Shown in pieces: positions 17,716 through 23,905 of a DNA stretch of 64,000 nt. How positions within the stretch are numbered: position 1 is the first letter of the stretch; each line of letters opens with the position of its first letter. The stretch is from contig JAFLBR010000005.1 of assembly GCA_017303795.1 (NCBI GenBank), positions 186,001 through 250,000 on the forward strand, given 5' to 3'. Under the pieces are notes generated by a model. That model was given only the letters and a program-made list of their open reading frames with translations, searched no databases and was not told the DNA's origin. The position numbers and the translations under genes are program-made. This DNA comes from Cytophagales bacterium. Lineage in GTDB: Bacteria > Bacteroidota > Bacteroidia > Cytophagales > Cyclobacteriaceae.

Positions 17716-18591
17716 ATGAGTGTACTTGTTAATAAAGACTCCCGTGTAATTGTGCAAGGGTTTACCGGTTCTGAAGGTACTTTCCACGCAGGCCAGATGA
17801 TTGAATATGGCACCAATGTGGTAGGTGGTGTAACACCCGGTAAAGGTGGACAAATTCACCTGGGCCGTCCGGTATTCAATACGGTAAAAGAAGCCGTTGA
17901 AAAAACAGGAGCCGATGTGTCCATCATATTTGTGCCCCCGGCATTTGCAGCTGATTCCATTATGGAAGCTGCCGAAGGCGGAATAAAAGTTATTGTAGCT
18001 ATTACAGAAGGAATTCCTGTAAAGGATATGATGACGGCCAAAAAATATGTGAAGGAAAAGAGCGCTACTCTGGTTGGCCCGAACTGTCCGGGTGTAATTA
18101 CACCGGGCGAGGCAAAGGTGGGCATTATGCCAGGCTTTGTATTTAAGAAAGGCCGCATAGGTATTGTATCAAAGTCAGGAACATTAACCTACGAAGCTGC
18201 CGATCAGATTGTAAAAGCTGGTTTGGGGGTTTCAACAGCAATTGGTATCGGGGGCGATCCGATTATCGGTACACCTACAAAAGATGCGGTTGAATTATTG
18301 ATGAACGATCCGGAAACCGATGCAATTGTAATGATTGGCGAGATTGGTGGTAACTACGAGCCTGTTGCTGCGCGTTGGGTAAAAGAGAATGGAAATAAAA
18401 AACCGGTTGTTGGATTTATTGCCGGACAAACCGCGCCTCCGGGCAGAAGAATGGGCCACGCAGGTGCAATTATTGGTGGTGCAGAAGATACCGCAGCCGC
18501 CAAAATGGCAATCATGCGCGAGTGTGGAATTCACGTAGTGGAATCTCCGGCACTAATTGGCGAAACCATGCAAAAAGTGTTGAAGAAATAA
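17716..18591 (+). CDS. sucD: Succinyl-CoA synthetase (ligase) alpha subunit
   Basis: The 291-residue TCA-cycle subunit has the CoA-binding fold ([22 protein letters not shown]), [10 protein letters not shown], and the phosphohistidine loop [13 protein letters not shown] with its active-site His. It catalyses succinyl-CoA + NDP + Pi to succinate + CoA + NTP with the beta subunit. ATG at 17716 is chosen over an in-frame TTG two codons upstream. sucC is not next to it, so the alpha subunit is transcribed alone from its own promoter. Confidence 0.97.
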   Translation: MSVLVNKDSRVIVQGFTGSEGTFHAGQMIEYGTNVVGGVTPGKGGQIHLGRPVFNTVKEAVEKTGADVSIIFVPPAFAADSIMEAAEGGIKVIVAITEGIPVKDMMTAKKYVKEKSATLVGPNCPGVITPGEAKVGIMPGFVFKKGRIGIVSKSGTLTYEAADQIVKAGLGVSTAIGIGGDPIIGTPTKDAVELLMNDPETDAIVMIGEIGGNYEPVAARWVKENGNKKPVVGFIAGQTAPPGRRMGHAGAIIGGAEDTAAAKMAIMRECGIHVVESPALIGETMQKVLKK

Positions 18592-18612
18592 TTCTGTTTG
18601 AATAAGGTAATG

Positions 18613-18839
18613 TACTGATAAATAGTTGGTGGAATCTTTACTCAAAACTTTTTTTGGTAAGCCTTATGGCTAAAAAACTCATTTTCATTATCAAATCGAA
18701 CGCTTTGTTATGAGGTTGATAATTTTTTAGTGAGTCTGAAAAAGTTTAGTGAAACCCGTTTCACTAAACTTCTAAAAATCTAGTGTAACCAACTGGCTAG
18801 CAATCACTATGCCCTACGATCACCAACTATTTATCAGTA
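18613..18839. mobile_element. MITE-like element with 19-bp perfect terminal inverted repeats
   Basis: TACTGATAAATAGTTGGTG at 18613-18631 is repeated exactly as its reverse complement at 18821-18839. The outermost bases on both sides are TA, so a 17-bp inverted repeat flanked by TA is an equally good reading and is what IS630/Tc1-mariner elements leave behind. The inside has no ORF but more dyads: AAGTTTAGTGAAA with its exact complement (18742-18771, 4-nt loop) and ATTATCAA/TTGATAAT. A nonautonomous transposon is the best explanation; a structured RNA gene is the alternative. Confidence 0.6.
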
Positions 18840-18860
18840 ATACGCCTTGAATAATAATAG

Positions 18861-18900
18861 AGAAGCGGCTCATTGCATTAGCAATGAGCCGCTTCTTATT
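18861..18900. terminator. Strong hairpin terminator after sucD/MITE, before the convergent prx gene
   Basis: GAAGCGGCTCATTGC (18862-18876) pairs perfectly with GCAATGAGCCGCTTC (18881-18895) around ATTA. A T-rich tail lies on the + side and A-rich sequence on the other, so it can stop transcription in either direction. It is 25 bp from the stop of the convergent peroxiredoxin gene. Confidence 0.8.
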
Positions 18901-18924
18901 TACGGACTTTTATCAATCCTTGAA

Positions 18925-19560
18925 TTAAATGTTAGGCTGAGGCGTAGTACGCAAATATGGTTTAACCCGCGTATGTCCTTTCGGAAATTTGCCTGCAATT
19001 TCTTCATCTTTAACGGCTGCCGTAATAATTACATCTTCGCCTTGTTTCCAGTTTGCCGGAGTGGCCACACTGTAACCTGCCGTTAGTTGCAGGCTATCAA
19101 TAACTCGTAAAATCTCATCAAAGTTTCTGCCGGTTGATGCCGGATAAGTAATAGTAAGTTTTACTTTTTTATCAGGCCCGATAACAAACACAGACCTTAC
19201 TGTAAACTTATCGCTCACCTGTGGGTGAATCATATCATACAGATTAGCCACTTTAAATTCCGGGTCAGCAATCAACGGAAAGTTAACTTCGGTTTTTTGG
19301 GTTTCGTTTATATCGCCAATCCATTTTGTGTGCGATTCAAGCGGATCAGCACTTAAAGCAACCACTTTCACATTGCGCTTATCAAACTCGGCCCGCAGTT
19401 TTGCCACGGCTCCTAATTCGGTTGTGCACACGGGTGTAAAATCGGCCGGGTGCGAGAACAATACTCCCCAACTGTTTCCTAACCATTGATGAAATTGGAT
19501 AGAACCTTCTGTTGTATCAGCTTTAAAATCGGGTGCGATATCTCCTAATCGTAACGACAT
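18925..19560 (-). CDS. 1-Cys peroxiredoxin (Prx6 type)
   Basis: The 211-residue protein has the peroxidatic motif HPADFTPVCTTELG with Cys45 and no other cysteine, which defines a 1-Cys enzyme. The C-terminal part (PKGHTRVKPYLRTTPQPNI) is the long Prx6 arm. It reduces hydrogen and alkyl peroxides in the cytoplasm, with recycling by an external thiol, possibly bacillithiol given bshA in the window. A perfect inverted repeat lies 34-60 bp upstream of the start, and an Rrf2 regulator is encoded just beyond it. Confidence 0.95.
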   Translation of the reverse strand: MSLRLGDIAPDFKADTTEGSIQFHQWLGNSWGVLFSHPADFTPVCTTELGAVAKLRAEFDKRNVKVVALSADPLESHTKWIGDINETQKTEVNFPLIADPEFKVANLYDMIHPQVSDKFTVRSVFVIGPDKKVKLTITYPASTGRNFDEILRVIDSLQLTAGYSVATPANWKQGEDVIITAAVKDEEIAGKFPKGHTRVKPYLRTTPQPNI

Positions 19561-19594
19561 AGTTGTAAAATTTTAAGTTGGCTTCAAATTTATA

Positions 19595-19621
19595 ATAAGT
19601 CTATAGATTTTATAGACTTAT
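19595..19621 (-). promoter_or_regulatory. Inverted-repeat operator for Rrf2-type regulator upstream of prx
   Basis: ATAAGTCTATA (19595-19605) and TATAGACTTAT (19611-19621) form a perfect 11-bp dyad with a 5-bp spacer, 27 bp overall. Size and AT-rich character suit an Rrf2/IscR-type dimer. It lies in the 71-bp gap between the regulator's stop and the peroxiredoxin start. That the neighbouring Rrf2 protein binds it is an inference. Confidence 0.65.
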
Positions 19622-19631
19622 AAACAAAAAA

Positions 19632-20066
19632 TTACTTTTTGCTAAGGGCTTTTTCGCGTTTCACGATTTTGGCTAACGTGCTTTCTCTCAGGATTTTTAA
19701 CGTTTCATCGCGCACCCCTAAAAAGCTGTCGCGTATGCCACAGGTTTTTTCATCCCGGCACTCTTCACAGGCTTCGTAATAGTTAAGCGATACACAAGGA
19801 AGCATGGCAATGGCTCCGTCCATCAGGCGGATTATCTCAATTAGGTTTACATCTTCGGGTTTTTTAAAAAGATAATATCCGCCTCCTTTGCCTTTTTTAC
19901 TGTTAAGCACTTTTGCATTGCGTAACTCCAACAAGATGGCTTCCAGAAACTTTTTAGGAATATGTTGCTTTTCGGCAATTTCCTGAATATGGACGGGGCC
20001 TTGCTGATACCTTTCGGCCAGATAAACAAGGGCATGAATGGCGTATTTGCACTTCTTGGAAAGCAT
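19632..20066 (-). CDS. Rrf2-family transcriptional regulator with possible Fe-S cysteines
   Basis: ATG at 20066 gives a 144-residue protein with the standard Rrf2 N-terminus (MLSKKCKYAIHALVYLAE); a longer in-frame start at 20150 adds 28 residues of non-family sequence. The winged helix is followed by a cysteine cluster, C91, C100, C103 and C109, close to the three-Cys Fe-S site of IscR/NsrR. The protein probably senses iron-sulfur status, NO or peroxide. Its target is likely the downstream peroxiredoxin through the dyad at 19595. Confidence 0.92.
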   Translation of the reverse strand: MLSKKCKYAIHALVYLAERYQQGPVHIQEIAEKQHIPKKFLEAILLELRNAKVLNSKKGKGGGYYLFKKPEDVNLIEIIRLMDGAIAMLPCVSLNYYEACEECRDEKTCGIRDSFLGVRDETLKILRESTLAKIVKREKALSKK

Positions 20067-20197
20067 GACCGCCAAGATATACTTTTTGTCTATAATTTTA
20101 CTTTTGCTTAACAATAAACCTTGCTGAAGGATAGAAGTATCCCAATGCATATGGGGGAAGTGATTTTAATTTTTTTGTCGTCTTAATTTATTTAGTT

Positions 20198-20653
20198 GTG
20201 ATTGTCTCGAAACCTCGTTCGCAAACCCTTATCTCGTTTATCTTATTTCTAATCTTAACTTTTCTGGTATTTGGGTTGAATGTAACGGCCATACTGCGCG
20301 GCACGTATGCATGGTATAATCTTGCAATTGCCGGCATCTTATTGCCGCTGGGGCTTTTTGTCCTTTACAGGATTTTTATCCGATACAAAATAATCCGGGC
20401 GGGCGATAATCGGGTAGAAGTTGTTTACCCGGTATTAAGAAAGACGCATGCCTACACGATAAAACAGATTGCCAGTTGGCGCGAGAGCATAGTAAAAACC
20501 GGTAAAAGTTCCGTTTTCAAAGAACTTGAAATAGTTTTTGATAAACACTTTCGCCTAACTATCGGACAAAAAGAACATACCGAATACGATAAGTTGGTTC
20601 ACTACCTGCAGCGAAAAGTTCCAAGCAAAAAGGTAACAGCAGCAGGTAAGTAG
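20198..20653 (+). CDS. Hypothetical two-helix membrane protein with PH-like C-terminus
   Basis: A GTG start at 20198 yields 151 residues. Two hydrophobic segments (about residues 10-31 and 40-60) are followed by a strand-rich cytoplasmic part (NRVEVVYPVLRKTHAYTIKQIASWRE, FKELEIVFDKHFRLTIGQKEHTEYDKL), the layout of small bacterial PH-like (bPH2/DUF304-type) proteins. I cannot assign a function. It is divergent from the Rrf2 gene and is followed by the promoter of a tRNA-Leu gene. Confidence 0.65.
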   Translation: MIVSKPRSQTLISFILFLILTFLVFGLNVTAILRGTYAWYNLAIAGILLPLGLFVLYRIFIRYKIIRAGDNRVEVVYPVLRKTHAYTIKQIASWRESIVKTGKSSVFKELEIVFDKHFRLTIGQKEHTEYDKLVHYLQRKVPSKKVTAAGK

Positions 20654-20658
20654 CACCA

Positions 20659-20689
20659 TTGATAAAGTACCAAAACCTTTTTACTTTTG
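20659..20689 (+). promoter_or_regulatory. Promoter of tRNA-Leu(GAG)
   Basis: TTG at 20659-20661 and TACTTTTG at 20682-20689 are 20 bp apart, matching the Bacteroidetes promoter pattern. The mature tRNA begins 53 bp after the -7 box. Confidence 0.65.
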
Positions 20690-20742
20690 CCGTCCCTCAT
20701 TCAACAGGTTGTTCTTTTTAGCAGCAGGCTGAATAGTAAAAT

Positions 20743-20824
20743 GCCCAGGTGGTGAAATTGGTAGACACGCTACTTTGAGGGGGTAGAGCCGCAAGGTGTG
20801 CTGGTTCGAGTCCAGTCCTGGGCA
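20743..20824 (+). tRNA. tRNA-Leu, anticodon GAG
   Basis: Acceptor GCCCAGG (20743-20749) pairs with CCTGGGC (20817-20823), discriminator A at 20824. The D-arm TGGTGAAATTGGTAGACAC is followed by anticodon stem CTACT/GGTAG with loop TTGAGGG, so the anticodon GAG is at 20777-20779. A class II variable arm and T-arm GGTTCGAGTCC complete the tRNA. CCA is not encoded. The 3' end is duplicated 270 bp downstream, with a GIY-YIG ORF in between. Confidence 0.95.
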
Positions 20825-20826
20825 CA
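20801..20826 (+). repeat. tRNA 3'-end direct repeat, copy 1
   Basis: The last 26 bp, CTGGTTCGAG followed by TCCAGTCCTGGGCACA, cover the T-arm, acceptor strand and two further bases. The same 26 bp recur at 21074-21119. Base 20826, the end of the repeat, is also the A of the GIY-YIG start codon. The arrangement is that of the target-site side of an element inserted at a tRNA 3' end. Confidence 0.85.
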
Positions 20827-21071
20827 TGTTTTTTGTGTACGCAATCAGTAGTATCGAAAGAAACTACATTTATGTTGGACTAACCGATAACCCTGAAAGG
20901 AGGATAGGTCAACATAACTCAGGATATGAAAAAACTACTCGGGCGTATGCCCCGTTTTTGATTTTGCTGATTGAGTCTTTCCAGATACGGAGTGAAGCCC
21001 GTGTTCGAGAAAAATATCTAAAGTCAGGTGTTGGCAAAGAATATTTGAGAGAGCTTCAAAAAAGGCCTTGA
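20826..21071 (+). CDS. Small GIY-YIG nuclease-domain protein embedded in a tRNA-end duplication
   Basis: ATG at 20826 gives 81 residues that are essentially a single GIY-YIG domain: FVYAISSIERNYIYVGLTDNPERRIGQHNSG holds the VYAI...YIYVG core and the catalytic Arg in ERRIGQH, followed by EKYLKSGVGKEYLRE. A start ten codons upstream is an artefact because those codons are the tRNA T-arm. This UPF0213/COG2827-type domain is common in Bacteroidetes. The ORF fills the space between two copies of the tRNA 3' end, which suggests a homing-type mobile unit. Confidence 0.88.
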   Translation: MFFVYAISSIERNYIYVGLTDNPERRIGQHNSGYEKTTRAYAPFLILLIESFQIRSEARVREKYLKSGVGKEYLRELQKRP

Positions 21072-21073
21072 GT

Positions 21074-21119
21074 CTGGTTCGAGCCTGCCTGTCGGCAGAC
21101 AGGTCCAGTCCTGGGCACA
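21074..21119 (+). repeat. tRNA 3'-end direct repeat, copy 2, split by a 20-bp palindrome
   Basis: CTGGTTCGAG (21074-21083) and TCCAGTCCTGGGCACA (21104-21119) are identical to copy 1 (20801-20826) but are separated by 20 inserted bases. It begins two bases after the GIY-YIG stop codon. No 5' half of a tRNA precedes it, so it is a fragment and not a gene. Confidence 0.85.
21084..21103. repeat. 20-bp palindromic insert in tRNA-end copy 2
   Basis: CCTGCCTGTCGGCAGACAGG interrupts the repeat in the T-arm. It can fold as CCTGTC/GACAGG or as CTGCC/GGCAG, two overlapping stems. Short GC-rich palindromes of this kind occur dispersed in Bacteroidetes genomes; the mechanism of spread is not known to me. 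Confidence 0.65.
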
Positions 21120-21123
21120 ACAG

Positions 21124-21157
21124 ATTCAAAATTTGAAATTCTCAATTTTGAATTGAG
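21124..21157. repeat. Two overlapping AT-rich hairpins before tRNA-Leu(CAG)
   Basis: ATTCAAAATT (21124-21133) pairs exactly with AATTTTGAAT (21144-21153). CTCAATT (21141-21147) pairs exactly with AATTGAG (21151-21157). The two stems share bases and exclude each other. They end four bases before the tRNA. Either processing signal, small repeat or chance in AT-rich sequence. Confidence 0.4.
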
Positions 21158-21160
21158 TTA

Positions 21161-21244
21161 GCCGAAGTGGTGAAATTGGTAGACACGCACGTTTCAGGGG
21201 CGTGAGCCGTAACAGGTGTGCGGGTTCGAGTCCCGCCTTCGGCA
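21161..21244 (+). tRNA. tRNA-Leu, anticodon CAG
   Basis: Acceptor GCCGAAG (21161-21167) pairs with CTTCGGC (21237-21243), discriminator A at 21244. Anticodon stem CACGT/GCGTG holds loop TTCAGGG with CAG at 21195-21197. A class II variable arm and GGTTCGAGTCC T-arm are present; CCA is not encoded. It is intact, 40 bp after the split repeat. Confidence 0.95.
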
Positions 21245-21250
21245 CATATT

Positions 21251-21350
21251 GAAAAGTTGTAGGGTTCTCCCGATAGTTATCGGGACGCCTTCGACACTTA
21301 TTAAAAGTTGTGCAGGTTCTCTCGGCTATCGGGACGCCTAAGACGCTTAA
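21251..21350. repeat. Two imperfect ~50-bp tandem units with TCCCGATA palindromes
   Basis: The unit AAAAGTTGT..GGTTCTC..TATCGGGACGCCT..GACnCTTA occurs at 21251-21300 and 21302-21350 with several mismatches. The first unit contains the perfect hairpin TCCCGATA-GT-TATCGGGA (21268-21285); the second is decayed. They lie between a tRNA and a terminator and have no coding potential. Confidence 0.6.
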
Positions 21351-21354
21351 TTTT

Positions 21355-21390
21355 AAAGTCACTTGTTAAAATCGGGTGACTTTATTTTTT
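21355..21390 (+). terminator. Terminator of the tRNA-Leu region
   Basis: AAAGTCAC (21355-21362) pairs with GTGACTTT (21376-21383), followed by ATTTTTT. It closes the tRNA-Leu/GIY-YIG transcript 64 bp before the cytochrome gene. Confidence 0.75.
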
Positions 21391-21453
21391 CATTCGGATC
21401 TGATTTAAAATCAGGCATATTGTTTGGTAATGCAATAATCTCTAATCAACACC

Positions 21454-21876
21454 ATGAAGCGAACTGCAATCTTAATTTTATTCCTGATCTCGATGTCCTT
21501 CTTTTCTTTCGATCAAAGTTACGATCTGAAAGCAAGTATGGAACGCGGTAAATCTATTTACGAGGCTCAGTGCATGTCGTGCCACATGGCCGAAGGCGAA
21601 GGGCTGCCCGGTGTTTTTCCGCCTGTGGCCAACTCCGATTATCTGACAGATAAAAACCGGTTGGTTAAAGTTGTGTTGAAAGGCGTACGTGGCGAAATGA
21701 AAGTAAATGGAACAGACTATAATGGTGAGATGACCGGCTTTCAGCTTTCCGATCAGGAAACTGCTGATGTATTAAATTATATTGGTAACACGTGGGGCAA
21801 TAAGGCTGAGGCAATAAAGCCTGCAGATATTCAATCCGCATTAAAGGCCACCACCAAAGACTACCAACCTTACTGA
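21454..21876 (+). CDS. Small c-type cytochrome
   Basis: The 140-residue exported protein has a signal peptide (cleaved near residue 20) and a single heme site C40-x-x-C43-H44 in EAQCMSCHMAEGEGLPG. The likely Met ligand is in NGEMTGFQLSDQETADVLNYI. The class I cytochrome c fold is complete, and length is typical of single-domain periplasmic carriers that serve terminal oxidases or dehydrogenases. There is no redox enzyme beside it, so its partner is unknown. Confidence 0.92.
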   Translation: MKRTAILILFLISMSFFSFDQSYDLKASMERGKSIYEAQCMSCHMAEGEGLPGVFPPVANSDYLTDKNRLVKVVLKGVRGEMKVNGTDYNGEMTGFQLSDQETADVLNYIGNTWGNKAEAIKPADIQSALKATTKDYQPY

Positions 21877-21894
21877 TCAGCCACGAAATAAAAA

Positions 21895-21915
21895 GGCCAT
21901 CCAATCTGGATGGCC
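21895..21915 (-). terminator. Terminator on the minus strand for the 41-residue ORF
   Basis: GGCCATCC (21895-21902) pairs with GGATGGCC (21908-21915) around a 5-nt loop. On the + strand it is preceded by AAAAA, so on the minus strand it is followed by a T-run. The orientation points to a minus-strand transcript coming from 22065. Confidence 0.6.
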
Positions 21916-21939
21916 CTGACTTTGAAATTCGGTTACGGT

Positions 21940-22065
21940 TTAAGCCACAACTTCTTTACGGCTCCACGCACTGGCTTTTGGCTTCAACTCGCTATGGAGT
22001 TTTACCACAGAGGAAAAGAACACAAAAAAGAAAGTTAAAACGGCTGTCATGCAAAAAAGTATCAT
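21940..22065 (-). CDS. Small single-span membrane protein candidate, 41 residues
   Basis: ATG at 22065 on the minus strand opens a 41-codon frame ending with TAA at 21940-21942. The product begins MILFCMTAVLTFFFVFFSSVV, one strongly hydrophobic helix, followed by a charged tail (KLHSELKPKASAWSRKEVVA). A minus-strand hairpin with a T-run lies 25 bp after its stop, in the right orientation to end this transcript. I know no family for it. The membrane helix and the matched terminator make it more than a chance frame. Confidence 0.5.
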   Translation of the reverse strand: MILFCMTAVLTFFFVFFSSVVKLHSELKPKASAWSRKEVVA

Positions 22066-22271
22066 AGTGGTTGCGTTTTAATAATTCAAAAGTGGGAAAT
22101 CGGCCAGACCTGATATTTTACATAGACCGCCCAGAAGCACAGAAGTAATTTTCGCCCCACTTTTTTCAAAAAATACAAGTCTGGTTTTTGGCTCTCTGAT
22201 ACTTCGAATAATAAATGCGTTTCGAAAACGGTTTAAATGTATCTTGGCATAGTTTTTATCTTTCCACCGGT

Positions 22272-23897
22272 ATGACAAAAAAGATTTTACTGAGTGTAAT
22301 ATTTTCACTCGCATTCCTGTTTCCTGCTTTTTCGCAATATGCCACTACTAAACCTGTACCACAGGATTGGTTTTTACGCGACCCTGAATTGGATACCCTG
22401 CTGGGTGTAAGTTCTGAGCGCGCCTATGAAACCTTGCTGAAAGGTCAACCTTCTCGCACTGTAATCGTGGCTGTAATTGATTCAGGTGTAGATATTGAAC
22501 ACGAAGACCTGAAAAGTGTAATCTGGAAAAATGAAAAAGAGATTCCCGGCAACGGACTTGACGATGATAACAATGGTTATATAGATGATGTGTTCGGCTG
22601 GAATTTTATTGGTGGGAAAAATGGAAACGTGGAGGCCGACACATATGAACTTACCCGCGAGTATCTTCGGTTACACGCTAAATATGGTTCGATCGAAGAA
22701 GGCAAAGTAAACAAGAAACAAAAAGCTGAATATGAAACTTACCTTCAGATTAAAAACAAATACGAAAAACTAAAAGCGAAGAACGAACAGCAGTATAAAT
22801 TATATGCAAACATCTATCGCAACATCAATCACAGCATCGATACTATTAAATCGATTATGAAAGTTGAAAAACTCACGGCTGCCGATGTACAAAAATTTGA
22901 AACGAAAGAACCAGCCCTACTTTTTGCGAAAGGTTTTTTGCTAAGCATGTATAAAAACATGGGCGAAGATGAAAGCATTGAAGACTATGTAAACGAGTTA
23001 AAAGAAGCCGTAGATTATTATGAAGTGATTGTAAAATATGGATACAACGAAAAATTTGATTCACGTGTAATTGTGGGCGATGATATTAATAACCTGTATG
23101 AAAAGGGTTACGGTAATAACGATGTAACGGGTGCCGATGCCACGCACGGCACGCATGTGGCTGGTATTATTGCAGCCGATCGAACAAATGATGTAGGTAT
23201 AAAAGGTATTGCCAACAATGTAAAAATTATGGCTGTGCGGGCCGTGCCTAATGGCGATGAACGCGATAAAGATATAGCCAATGCAATCATCTATGCCATT
23301 GATAATGGTGCGCACATCATCAACATGAGTTTTGGTAAATCATTTTCACCCCAAAAAGAAGCTGTGGATAAAGCGGTGCGATATGCCGAACAAAAAGGTG
23401 TATTGTTAATACACGCTGCGGGTAATGATGGAGAGAATATTGATGAAGAAAAAAACTTCCCCACCCGTTTCTATAACGATGGCAAAGAAGCCAAAAACTG
23501 GATTGAAGTTGGCGCCTCGGCATGGGGTGGCGATGAGTTGGTAGGCAGCTTTAGTAATTATGGAAAAAAGATGGTGGCATTTTTTGCACCGGGTGTAGAG
23601 GTGTATTCTACTGTGCCTGGAAACAAGTATAAAAATGAAAGCGGTACCAGTATGGCAAGTCCATCAACCGCTGGTGTGGCTGCGTTAATTATGTCTTACT
23701 TCCCGGAGCTTAGTGCATTGGAAGTAAAAGATGTGTTGATGAAGTCAACCCGAAAGTTTGATAATCTGCAAGTGCAAAAACCCGGTGGTGGAAAAGCCAA
23801 ACTCGATCAACTTAGTATTACCGGTGGTTTGGTAAATGCATACGAAGCTGTAAAGTTGGCGCAAACTCTAAAAGCGCAAAAGCAACCTGTTAAATAG
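22272..23897 (+). CDS. Exported subtilisin-like (S8) peptidase with long helical insert
   Basis: ATG at 22272 gives 541 residues with signal peptide MTKKILLSVIFSLAFLFPAFSQ; an in-frame start 57 bp upstream would bury it. The catalytic triad is complete: D70 (VIDSGVDIEHEDL), H292 (THGTHVAG), S460 (GTSMASP), with oxyanion Asn385 (AAGND). Between Asp and His the chain is about 220 residues instead of the usual 30-60, with a charged helical insert at about 122-285. There is no T9SS C-terminal domain, so it probably acts in the periplasm or on the surface. Confidence 0.92.
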   Translation: MTKKILLSVIFSLAFLFPAFSQYATTKPVPQDWFLRDPELDTLLGVSSERAYETLLKGQPSRTVIVAVIDSGVDIEHEDLKSVIWKNEKEIPGNGLDDDNNGYIDDVFGWNFIGGKNGNVEADTYELTREYLRLHAKYGSIEEGKVNKKQKAEYETYLQIKNKYEKLKAKNEQQYKLYANIYRNINHSIDTIKSIMKVEKLTAADVQKFETKEPALLFAKGFLLSMYKNMGEDESIEDYVNELKEAVDYYEVIVKYGYNEKFDSRVIVGDDINNLYEKGYGNNDVTGADATHGTHVAGIIAADRTNDVGIKGIANNVKIMAVRAVPNGDERDKDIANAIIYAIDNGAHIINMSFGKSFSPQKEAVDKAVRYAEQKGVLLIHAAGNDGENIDEEKNFPTRFYNDGKEAKNWIEVGASAWGGDELVGSFSNYGKKMVAFFAPGVEVYSTVPGNKYKNESGTSMASPSTAGVAALIMSYFPELSALEVKDVLMKSTRKFDNLQVQKPGGGKAKLDQLSITGGLVNAYEAVKLAQTLKAQKQPVK

Positions 23898-23905
23898 GTT
23901 TGATT

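Noticed and set aside
20796-20825. Ten extra N-terminal codons on the GIY-YIG ORF
   Set aside because: These codons are the T-arm and acceptor of tRNA-Leu; ATG at 20826 starts the nuclease domain.
21251-21350. CRISPR-like short repeats
   Set aside because: Only two imperfect units with no regular spacers and no cas genes in the window.
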